From Isoetes taiwanensis (taxonomy: Eukaryota > Streptophyta > Lycopodiopsida > Isoetales > Isoetaceae): a stretch of 64,000 nucleotides of DNA. The stretch is taken from positions 1,074,261 through 1,138,260 of the forward strand of contig JAJEKV010000062.1 of NCBI GenBank assembly GCA_021234155.1, in the 5' to 3' direction. The notes under the pieces were generated by a model. That model worked only from the letters and a program-made list of their open reading frames with translations. It was not told the DNA's origin and did no database searches. Shown piece after piece: positions 55,518 through 64,000 of this stretch (its first letter is position 1; each line of letters opens with the position of its first letter). A program made the position numbers and the translations under genes.

Positions 55518-55754
55518 AAGGTAAAAGTCCGCTGACCGTGACCGTAAAGGTTTTTTTTTTTAATGAGAAATATGCTAAAAGCTTGGAACAATATCTATCC
55601 TGCCTTTGCTTTCTCAAAAGTGGATCTAGTACATTTTGAGATGTCTATCTTTTGATCCCTATCTATAGTGATCATCCAAACTATGTTCTTGCTCTTAAGC
55701 ACCCCCAAATTTACAAAAAGTGGAAATCAAGTGGCTTAAATTTTATTAAAGACC

Positions 55755-55790
55755 TCTAGAATAATAGAATAGAATATGATTTTATAATGG
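55755..55790 (-). mobile_element. Tiny LINE tail remnant
   Basis: 'aataatagaatagaatatga' followed by 'ttttata' matches only the TATTC tail and last ~15 bases of the LINE family on the minus strand. It is either an extremely truncated insertion or a coincidence. Confidence 0.4.
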
Positions 55791-55849
55791 TAGATGGATA
55801 TCTTGGTCTAATTTGAAGATGAAAATCAAGGGTACTGTGTCAGATAGAA

Positions 55850-56390
55850 AGATCTCATATTAAACAAACTGTTGGGAATATTGCGCCATCTACTACTCCT
55901 AACTTTGAATTTGATTAGTTGCTTAATGATAAACATTACTACAAGGTTAGTACCATCTATTTCCTCAACCAAAATGCCAATCTAGCTATGTCAGCTTCCC
56001 AATGGAATCTTAGTTTGCTGGCTTCTAAAACTCTAATTGGCAATATCTGGAATTCTTATGCTTCCAAGAAGATCTCTTTCTTCATTTGGCTTATTGCCGA
56101 TAAAAGTGTTCTCTGTCTGCTGAGCTATTCCAAGAGAGATCAAAGATGATCTCCTCTTTGCCCTCTAAATTGCAATGACATTGAAAGCATGGAGCATATC
56201 TTCTTCTGTTCCAAGCTTAAGCCCTTTTGGAGATGGTTTGATAATTACTTTGGTACCCATGATAGAAGCTCCATAATTCATTTCCTACAAGCTAACAATT
56301 CCTTCAAAAACACTATTGTTTTCCTTGCTTTATGGAATGTCTAGAAATCCAGAAATAGGTGCTTATATGGCCATAAGAGATTCTAACCAT
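55850..56390 (+). pseudogene. C-terminal fragment of another LINE (zf-RVT domain)
   Basis: Frame from ~55919: I-W-N-S-Y-A-S-K-K-I-S-F-F-I-W-L (~56046-56093), TGA at 56147, then C-P-L-N-C-N-D-I-E-S-M-E-H-I-F-F-C-S-K (~56160-56216), then L-A-L-W-N-V, TAG and K-S-R-N-R-C-L. The 'W-x-P-K-h-x-F-F-h-W ... C-x2-C ... E-x-x-x-H-h-F-x-x-C' pattern is the zf-RVT domain after the RT of many plant LINEs. It is a different family from the LINE at 4-9 kb (different zinc spacing). Confidence 0.75.
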
Positions 56391-56589
56391 CATTCAATTA
56401 AATTGAGATTATGTCTTAATTTTGGGACAAATTTCATATTGTATATTTTTTATAGCATATTCAAATTCACACAAACCACCTCAAAAGTATGAAAATGTAA
56501 TCTCATATTATTTACAAAATAGTCAATATTTCACAATATAGCACCATATTATAAAAACGTGATGTAGAAAATTTACATAGTTATTCACT

Positions 56590-59350
56590 TTTCTTCAAGC
56601 ACCTCCAATGATATCATAGCCTTCTTCCTGACATCCTGAGGTATTGTAATTCTCGCATTTCTAGCTGGAACAGTTTTTGGAGTCCATGAGTATAATACAC
56701 TTTCATAGTCTAGCCAAAGATCAGGATCACTAAGTACCTTTCTTTATCCGATATATTGGTCAACTGATGCACTGGACACCACCATTCTACCCGCACATGG
56801 TTGCAGTTAATATTACCTTCTTCTTTGCAAATATCAGAGATGGTGAACCCCAACCACGCTGGATAGGTATCTAAATCTGCTGGATTTACTACCACAAATT
56901 GGTGGCATTCTAAGTCAGTGGAAGGTTCATAAGCATCCATGCCTAGAAACGTTGGCCTATTGTTCTTAGGACCAACATAGTGTTTGTCAAAAGGAGGAGG
57001 GCTTACGAATGCTACTAATAGTCACCTAGTTTTAAGCAACCACCCTTCTTTCAATTCATCTGAGGATGTGTCTATCTCCCCCAACAGGTTAATCACCTTC
57101 TTCCAATAAGCCACCAAGGCATGGTTGGTATCATCGGGGTTGGTTTGCCAATGCTTTATATAGTCCTGGATTCCTTCCTTAGTCAATCCCAATTGCTTCA
57201 CTTCTTTAGTAGGTTTTAGAGCTTTTGGTTGACCTGAGGTATCATAGGTTTGCCATTCTCATCTCTACGCCTATATTTCCTCCCTCCTCTCCACTCCTCC
57301 TCTGAAGGTCTCATCTTCTATTGGAAGATTGGAATCCCATTTCTCACCCAAAAAGTGAATTGCAGAGGCCTAGAATGACCTTCAAGATCCAATGCATAAT
57401 CATCCACAAAGCTCTTCCAATTGGGCACTTCTTCTATGAGAGAAGCTATAGGGTTTGGAGTAGTGCATTCATGCATAATTTCCATTAGCCTATGAAAGTT
57501 GATCACTGTCTGCTGCTTCAGTATACAACTATATTTGCCAAATAACGCATCCACATCCTCATGGGTATGCCCAGGCATCAGAAACCCTAAATTAACTCTT
57601 TCAAATATCCCCACAGCTGTTAAGTAGGATAGGAAAGAAAACATCCACCGTTTCTTATTTTGGCCCCATAAATTATCAAGTTGCAAGAGGAACCTTCTTG
57701 GTAGATCTTGAGCTCTAGCACGTGAAGTTGAAGCTCCAACATGTTCACTAGACCCATGCTTCCTAAACCTTGCCTTGCTAAACTTTTCAATATTGTTAGG
57801 GTTTCCATCTAACAATGCACTATGTAGTGCCTGGATAGTTGTAGGGTCCTGGAGGTGATATTGTATCCATTTTCATAGTTTCTCAAACACTTCATGATAC
57901 TCCCAATATGAAAATCTGGACCATCACTCCATAACTCCAAACTAAGATGGCCATAGTAGGTTTGAGTCTGCCCATGCAAGATTGCCCCAGTCATTGAGAT
58001 CTGTAAAGGGTATGATATTCCACATGACTTTGGTATGTACTTGAATTGTGGAAGACAAGTCTTTTGCTGGTCCATCTTGTCATGTATAATACATAAATAG
58101 TTTAGGTTCCAATGCAGATAAAGTCCTCCACATCCAATAACATGATCTACATGATAGTTGATCACCATATGGTCCTTCATATGCTCCCCTTATCCTAGCC
58201 CTTTGACTCGGGTTGCAAAGTTGTTCAAGTTGCTATGGTGACATGATTGAAATGCTTCTTCCATAGCCTACTAAAGCTAGGTTGGGATATTGGAAGAATT
58301 TCCACCCTCGGGTTGGAAATTCACTTCCAAAAATACTCTTTTGAGTACAATGTGATGGTAACCTTTTCTCAACAACTGTTCTTCCCTTTTCATCCCTTCT
58401 GCTTTTGTGTGGCATACACTCTGCATTGAAATCAATATATTTTCCAAATATCTCCCTGGCAGCCAAGATCCTAGCAGTTGGTCTTAACAAACCATTATTT
58501 TCATGCAAAGCAATCCTCGCTCCCTTCTCACTGTTTTTTTTGCCAATTATGCCATGAAGACGTTGGAATTGCATGGATATCCGCCATGCTTTTTTACATA
58601 TCCATTTGCGAGCAAAGGGGTATCTTTTTCTCGCTTGGATTTCTTTCATCCCGGCGCGTGTTCAAGATTGTGTACATGTAGGTCCTCCTCTCATCAATAG
58701 TATACTCTTAAAAAGTTGCTCTTGCTTCCACCAATTGTTCTATTGTAAAGAATTGCATACAACCACTCCAACAATAATTCGAGCTCCTAACCTTCGCCAT
58801 TGTCTCATGTTTAGTGTCACTAATCAACTTGGTTCTTTTGCTAGGATAATGTCTAGCAATTGATACTTCTCCCCTTTTGCTTAGGTTTAGAGTTCCCACT
58901 GCTAATGGATCAATATCAAGACAATCATTATCCCCAACAACCTCAGACTCTGGAAAAAGATAATCCTCCACAAATTGAGCACTATTTATAGGCCATGCCA
59001 TGATGCAAGGAACCTCCAATTGCTTGACACAACCAAAACATTCCTTGTCACCCAAACCTTTACCTTTCCAGTTGTCTTCCAACATAGAAATTGCAATACT
59101 AAGATTGTCTTCCCCTAGCCTTTCATCATTAACAGTTTGACCAGGATCTACTAGTACAATGACTCCTTGGCCTACTATTTCCTTGTTGCACTTGTGCATG
59201 ATTCTCACCTTCTTGTTCCTCCATTGCACCCTACTATGGAGGACTGATTGTTTTTCTTCAACATTCTTGGTAGGAGGTGCTTTTTCATTGAAATTGCTCT
59301 TTTCAATATTTTGCACACCATCTTCAGTTGGAGAGGCACCAATGACCTAG
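56590..59350 (-). pseudogene. Transposon-like gene, resembles DUF7869 proteins
   Basis: Minus strand, read from 59350 down. A polar N-terminus with R-V-Q-W-R-N-K-K; then C-x3-C-M-Q-F-F-T-I-E-Q-L (~58.75 kb); R-L-H-G-I-I-G-K-K (~58.55); H-D-K-M-D-Q-Q-K-T-C-L-P (~58.08); L-T-G/M-T-G-A-I-L-H-G (~57.99); L-L-Q-L-D-N-L-W-G-Q-N-K-K-R-W-M-F (~57.68); F-L-M-P-G-H-T-H-E-D-V-D-A-L-F-G-K (~57.58-57.53); and a tail with V-R-V-E-W-W (~56.80). The L-D-N ... G-H-T-H-E-D-V-D signature belongs to a eukaryotic family of unknown function found in repeats, which I recall as Pfam DUF7869; it may be a transposase. Stops and frameshifts between 58.2 and 57.2 kb show decay. It is divergent to the small acidic gene at 59818. 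Confidence 0.6.
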
Positions 59351-59817
59351 GCAAATTGCACTCCTTTTAATCAATGAATAGGAAATAATTATATACCATA
59401 AGAAAAGTACGTACATTTATGATATATATAGAGGTAAATCAAATTTTTTAAAAAGTAAGAAAGTCCTTGGAAATAGGTTTAATATAATAATAACAATGGA
59501 TATAAACCAAATTGTTTAAAACAAGAATTTTCGTGGCAATAACAAGGAAATGACATTTAAAATATATCCAAATTTTAATTATCGAAAATTTAGCCTTTAG
59601 AATACGAAAAGACATATCTGATTTTCCAAAAAGGTAGACGTGAGAATTTATTCTCCATAATATACCCTAGATGCTATAGCTGTCGGGAAGATCGTACGCT
59701 TGGTGTGTTATTTGAGGCAATCATTTATTCATGCTAACATATTTCTAATTTAGCCTATATAAATACACTTCATGCTCTCAACACTTCTATTCCTTCCAAA
59801 AAAAAATTCTGCCTGCC
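59351..59817. promoter_or_regulatory. Shared upstream region of two divergent genes, with TATA box
   Basis: AT-rich 467 bases between the minus-strand DUF7869-like gene and the plus-strand acidic gene. A good TATA box (ctatataaataca, 59755-59767) lies about 55 bases before the plus-strand ATG at 59818. A leftward TATA box is not clear. Confidence 0.5.
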
Positions 59818-60224
59818 ATGAAGCGTTCGGTCTCTGCAGCGGAGCTTCATGAAGAACTCGAGGTCTTTTCAAAAAGACCTCAGGTTGAATCCCCCCCAAT
59901 TGATTTCTTTTTTCAGCAATCCTCTGATTCCGATTCAGAGGATGAAGAGGAGGAAGAAGTGGAAGAATCGGATCAGAATTCATAGGAATTCTCGACCGCC
60001 CCTGCTTGTGGTTGGCTCGATCCTCAAAACGTATAATGAACTGTCTGAAAAAGAGTCGGAGGAAGAAGAAGAAGAAGATTCAGAACAAGGTCGCGACTTC
60101 GATGATTTTCTCGAATGGCTGGCAGCGGACTCAGGTTTACATGTCTGTTTTTTTTTTCCTTTTCGTACTTTGTAGTATAATTCTAACACTCTTCTTTCTT
60201 GCAGACATGGAAGAAGAGAAGTGA
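59818..60224 (+). pseudogene. Small acidic protein gene, one frame break, one intron
   Basis: Starts M-K-R-S-V-S-A-A-E-L-H-E-E-L-E-V-F-S-K-R, continues to an acidic run (S-D-S-D-S-E-D-E-E-E-E-E) and TAG at 59983. A shifted frame then gives Y-N-E-L-S-E-K-E-S-E-E-E, D-F-D-D-F-L-E-W-L-A-A-D-S, a donor (GACTCAG|gtttac, 60134/60135), an acceptor (ctttcttgcag) and a last exon 60205-60224 reading D-M-E-E-E-K-stop in phase. TATA box 55 bases upstream of the ATG. No family is recognised; acidic S/D/E-rich composition with a basic start. It may be the partner gene of the divergent transposon-like gene. Confidence 0.5.
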
Positions 60225-60495
60225 TGCAGTTCCCGGGTCCCCTTTTTTTTTGTTAAAGAAATCATGGTCATGCCTTCGGGCTTTTTTCTGTAAAAAATAG
60301 TGTGAAAAGCCTTCGGACATCCTGACATAAGCCTCCCGCTTGGACCAGAATGAATCCAATTTTTGAATGAATTCAAATTGTTGTCTCTCCAAAATTTTGT
60401 CTCTAAAATTCGCCTCTCCAATTGTCTCTCAAAAGTCCAAGGAACATTATAAACCAATCGGTTGAAATTGCATTAATGGGGATTTTCAAGGTAGA

Positions 60496-60588
60496 TTGAG
60501 TAGAGTGAAATTTATATAATAGATAGATAAGTAAACAGCTAACTGTTTACTTATCTACCTGTATAGGTTTTTTTTTCACTCTGCTCAA
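60496..60588. repeat. ~43-bp-arm inverted repeat
   Basis: 'attgagtagagtgaaa' ... 'agataagtaaacag' / ctaa / 'ctgtttacttatct' ... 'ttcactctgctcaat'. The inner 15 bases of each arm (tagataagtaaacag) are perfect; the outer part has ~20% mismatch and an A/T tract of different length. It lies between the acidic gene and the CACGCC palindromes and could be joined element ends or a hairpin. Confidence 0.8.
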
Positions 60589-60590
60589 TG

Positions 60591-60770
60591 CACGCCAAGC
60601 GTGTATATTTTTTTCCTATATCAGTTTACACGCCGAGCGTGTAAAAAATTTTATCCTCAGAATGTACACCAAGCGTATATTTAGTTTCTGAGTTATATAT
60701 ATATACAAGTTTTTGTAATATGATGGACTGCATGATGCCAACCCTTTAAAACACACCCAGCGTCAAAGAT
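60591..60770. repeat. CACGCC-type palindromes, second location
   Basis: CACGCCAAGCGTG (60591-60603), CACGCCGAGCGTG (60629-60641), and weaker forms CACCAAGCGTA (~60667) and CACCCAGCGT (~60754). Same motif family as at 18.1-19.8 and 21.64 kb, about 40 kb away. Confidence 0.8.
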
Positions 60771-60774
60771 TCCC

Positions 60775-62385
60775 CTAGATTTCTGAAGATTAGCCCAAGG
60801 TCCCTTTAAATTCTGCAATATTCTATGTAGATTCTCCTAGGTTCTCGCAGATTCTACAAAGATTCCCCTAGATTCTCTAAGATTCTATCAAGATTCCTCT
60901 AGATTCTCAAAGATTTTTCTAGATTTTCTAAGATTCTCTTGAGATTCCCCTAGGTTTTCAAAGATTATCCCAAGATTCCTCTAAATTTTTCAAGATTCCA
61001 TATAGATTCTCTTAGATTTTCCAAAAGTCTATAAAGATCCCCTAGAATCCCTAAGATTTTCTTGAGATTTGTCTAGATTCTCTAAGATTCTATGAAGATT
61101 CCCCTAGATTCCTCTAGGTTCTTATAGATTTTATCAAGATTCCATTAGATTCCCTTACATTCTCAACGATTCTCTCTTGAACCATGTAGATTCCCTTAGG
61201 TTTCCCAATATTCTATAGAGATTCCCTTAAAGTACCTAAGATTCTCTTGAGATTCCTCTGAATTCTCTAAGAGCATATGAAAATTCCCCTAGATTTTCCA
61301 AAATTGCACCAAGATTCCCGTAGATACCCTAGATTCTTAAGATTCTATGGAGATTTCCCTAGATTTTATTAAGATTCCCTTATATTCTCCTAGATTCTAT
61401 CTAAATTCTCATATATTCTTAAAGATTTTTTGACAATTTCCTTAGATTCTCCCAGATTTCCATAAATTCTCTTAAGATTCCCTAAGATTCACCTAGATTC
61501 CCAAAGATTATCTCATGATTCCTCTAGGTTCTCAAAGATTCTATGAAGATTCTCCTAGATTCTATGAAGATTCTTTAAGATTCCATCAAGATTCCCTTAG
61601 ATTCTCAAAAAAATTAAGAAGATTCCTCTAGATTCCCAAAGATTCTCTTAGATTCTTCTAGATTCCCAAAGATACTCCTAGATTCCTAATGTTCTACAAA
61701 GATTCCCCTAGACTCTTAAGATTCTACAGAGATTCCCCTAGATTTTATTAAGATTCTCCAAAATTCCATCTAGATTCCCATAGATTCTTAAAGATTTTAT
61801 GAAGACTCCTTCAAATTCAGATTCCTCAAGATTCTCCAAAATTTCATCTAGATTCCCATAGATTCTTAAAGATTTTATGAAGACTCCTTCAGATTCTCCT
61901 AGATTCCCAAAGACTCATTTTAGATTCCCTAAGATTCTCTAAAGATTCCCCTAGGTGCCAAAAGAATACCCTAAGATTCCTCTAGATTCTCCAAGATTCT
62001 ATCAAGATTCTCCTAGATTCTTCTAGATTCTTCTAGATTCTCTAAGATTCCATTAAGATTCCTCTAGCTTCTTAAAGATTTTATCAAGATTCCCCTAGAT
62101 TCCCAAGGAAACACTTGAGATTCCTATAGATTATCTTGAGATTCCTCTATTTCCCATAGATTCTATGAAGATTCCTTAGAATTCTCAAGATTCCATCAAG
62201 ATTCCTCTAGGTTCTTAAAGATTTTATCAAGATCCCCTTAGGTTCCTTTTTACATTCTCGTGAGATGCTCTCTTTGGGATTCCCATAGATTCTCTAAGAT
62301 TCTTATGATATTCCTCCTGATTCCCTAAGGTCCTATAAAGATTCACCTAGATTCCCTCAACTTACTATAGATTCCTTTGATCATA
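60775..62385 (-). repeat. Inverted GAATCT satellite
   Basis: 1.6 kb of degenerate 'agattcccctagattctc' and 'aagattctatgaagattcc' units, the reverse complement of the satellite at 24.5-29.6 kb. The end near 62340-62385 ('ccctcaacttactatagatt') is the inverse of the satellite's start ('aatctatagtaagttgaggg'), so it is a complete unit in the opposite direction. Confidence 0.9.
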
Positions 62386-64000
62386 ATATAATATCCTATT
62401 GTTTAAATTTGGTTTTTCCGACAAGTGGAAAACTTTTTAGATTTTTTTTTCCGTGTTGATATCCTAAGGTTTTGGCGACAAGTGGAAAACTTTTTAGATT
62501 TTTTTCCAAGTTGATATCCTAAGGTTTTGGAGTTTTCAACCCACGGAAAAAACTTCCTAGATTCCAAAATTGATTTGTGCATTTTCCTATGATTTGAAAA
62601 ATCGCTGGAAATTGTGATTGTTGAGTTGAAGCCAGCCTATATGCTCGCTACATGCGGGTCAAAAGCGGGTCAAAAGCTGGTTTGATTGTAAAAGTTCGCT
62701 CTGACGCTCTCCCTATTCCCAAGAAGCGATCTTCTTCTAGGTGTGCCTCGCTTCTCCTTTCAACAAGCAAGGGCAAGGATGCATGAAGTTTAAAATTGGT
62801 TTCTGTTTGCCCTAAATCGGCCACTACAGGCATGATTGATGCTATTAGGCCATTAGTGCATATAGTTACCACGAAATTCAATTATGGGGGCTCTTTGAGG
62901 TTATCCATCCCCTATTTTTGCAAAAAGATGGGCATGGCATGAGAGCCACGCTTCTAAGCAAACCCGCCACCGATGCCAATTCGATATGGTATTGGAGCTG
63001 CAAAATCTAGATGTTCTTTGGTTGCATGCAGAGTCTCGATTCTTTCTGTCATGGCTGGGTTGCATGCTTTCTAATCCTTTTTTACATTTTATCCAAAAAG
63101 ATTTTGATGCCGGAGTCAAATGATTGGTATGACGAGAGGTTTTCTATCTCCAGCGTTTGTTTAGGAATTAAATTCGTTTTTAATTGCCCTTTATGATTAA
63201 ATTGGATCGCTTGTGCTCAAAGATTTGTCGTGATCAAATCAGCATGTACATTTTGGCTCCAAGATTCCAAATGCTTCTACTTCCTTCTATTTGTAAGTTT
63301 CTACCACCATGAATCATGTTTTCTTCATCAAATTTGTTGTATAGCGTATGAGTAAGTATAGGTTCAATATCCAGTCATCTAGATTCTATCAACAATCTAA
63401 AGTGGAAGGTTTTCCTACAATCTAAAGTCTTTGTTCGTGTGTGAAGTCTATCATTTATTCTTTTGCGAATCTAAGTGCTAGAAAATACTGTTGCACTTCA
63501 AAACGTACATCTATATTTGGTTTCTTAAATAGTTCAAAAATGCCGTGAGTCGGGTCCCTTTGATGCCAACGAAAGGTGGTTCTCCGTGAAACGATGGATC
63601 ATGTTTGGCTGGAGGTGAGTTTGATGAAAGCGTTTAGGATTATGATTTCTTTGTGGAGGGTTAAATTGATTGTGGTGTATGGTGGCTTGGTTCATTCTAT
63701 TATCTGTGTAGTTACATCTTAAAGTCTTATGGCTTTGTGCATTGCATGCTGGAGCACAGTTTACTCAGAAGCCTCAGGGAACTATTTTCTTCAGCTATTT
63801 TTTGCATTCATCATCATCACTTATAGATCAGGCTTGAATAGCTATGTTCTGGCCGAAGCAAAAACGTATCTACTTTGCAAGCCTCGGCCCAAATTTCCGT
63901 GATTAAGGTTTTATTTTGTTGCTGATGGAGGAGGCCGCTTGCATGCACTGGATCGATTCAAGGTAAAGCCTCTCTACTACATGCAATAATAATGTATTCT
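62386..64000. other. Unassigned end of window
   Basis: A ~60-bp unit 'gacaagtggaaaacttttta' ... 'ttgatatcctaaggttttgg' is tandemly duplicated at about 62420-62536. The rest to 64000 shows no recognisable gene or repeat. Confidence 0.5.

Larger units (their letters stand above)
41367..55522 (+). mobile_element. 14.1-kb Ty3/gypsy chromovirus with extra 5' genes
   Basis: Candidate 5-bp target duplication AAGGT (41367-41371 and 55518-55522) around 5' LTR (41372-43030), PBS (43033-43044), ~4.4 kb of extra DNA, gag (~47.5-48.2), protease (48.6-49.25), RT (~49.4-49.95), RNase H (~50.2-50.6), integrase (~50.8-51.5), chromodomain (~51.94-52.03), PPT (52962-52975) and 3' LTR (52976-55517). Integrase after RNase H and the chromodomain place it in the Ty3/gypsy chromoviruses. 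Pol is full of frameshifts. The extra DNA includes a histone H3-like ORF, which I do not know from any described chromovirus. Confidence 0.85.

Overview
The window looks like nuclear DNA of a land plant. It holds a decayed COI1-like F-box/LRR gene and a Ty3/gypsy chromovirus whose primer-binding site matches initiator-Met tRNA. GT-AG introns, TATA boxes and dense, decayed repeats also fit a large plant genome. I cannot name the species. No tRNA, rRNA or CRISPR array was seen. Nearly every recognisable coding stretch belongs to a mobile element, and most carry stops or frameshifts.

Layout. 1-9.1 kb: a LINE 3' fragment (minus), AT-rich DNA full of short tandem duplications, then a nearly full-length but broken GC-rich LINE (plus) with a (TATTC)n tail. 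9.1-16.2 kb: AT-rich DNA with a few possible small exons (minus) and a perfect 38-bp palindrome. 16.2-20.1 kb (minus): a spliced, damaged gene for a large protein with a ParB-like segment and a DNA-methylase-like C-terminal half; both mapped introns are packed with a CACGCCNGGCGTG palindrome. 20.9-24 kb: a coiled-coil ORF and two LINE-family 3' ends. 24.1-29.9 kb: GAATCT-rich satellite units, including a 908-bp tandem duplication; an inverted copy lies at 60.8-62.4 kb. 29.9-31.2 kb: an array of another palindrome (TATACCGGCCCCGGTATA), a 31-bp hairpin, a TATA box and an intact three-exon gene for a small amphipathic protein. 31.9-35.06 kb: a GC-rich DNA transposon with imperfect inverted ends, a third palindrome family (GGTTCGCCNNGGCGAACC), a zinc-finger-like exon and a Ulp1-protease-like exon. 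35-41 kb: a possible small spliced gene, a MITE and the COI1-like pseudogene.

41.37-55.52 kb: one 14.1-kb Ty3/gypsy chromovirus with LTRs, a candidate 5-bp target duplication, PBS, PPT, gag, protease, RT, RNase H, integrase and chromodomain. Between PBS and gag it carries about 4.4 kb of extra DNA with two duplicated promoter-like modules (paired hairpins, then a TATA box). The first drives an ORF that starts with the exact histone H3 tail ARTKQTARK and ends in a histone H3 fold. The second drives an unrecognised ORF. I regard this H3-carrying retroelement as the most unusual object here.

55.8-60.8 kb: a second LINE fragment (zf-RVT type), then a transposon-like gene (minus; matches what I recall as Pfam DUF7869), divergent from a small acidic-protein gene with a clear TATA box. 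CACGCC-type palindromes recur downstream. 60.8-64 kb: the inverted GAATCT satellite and unassigned DNA.

A recurring theme is that each element-like unit carries its own private palindrome or hairpin family close to its promoter, its introns or its ends.
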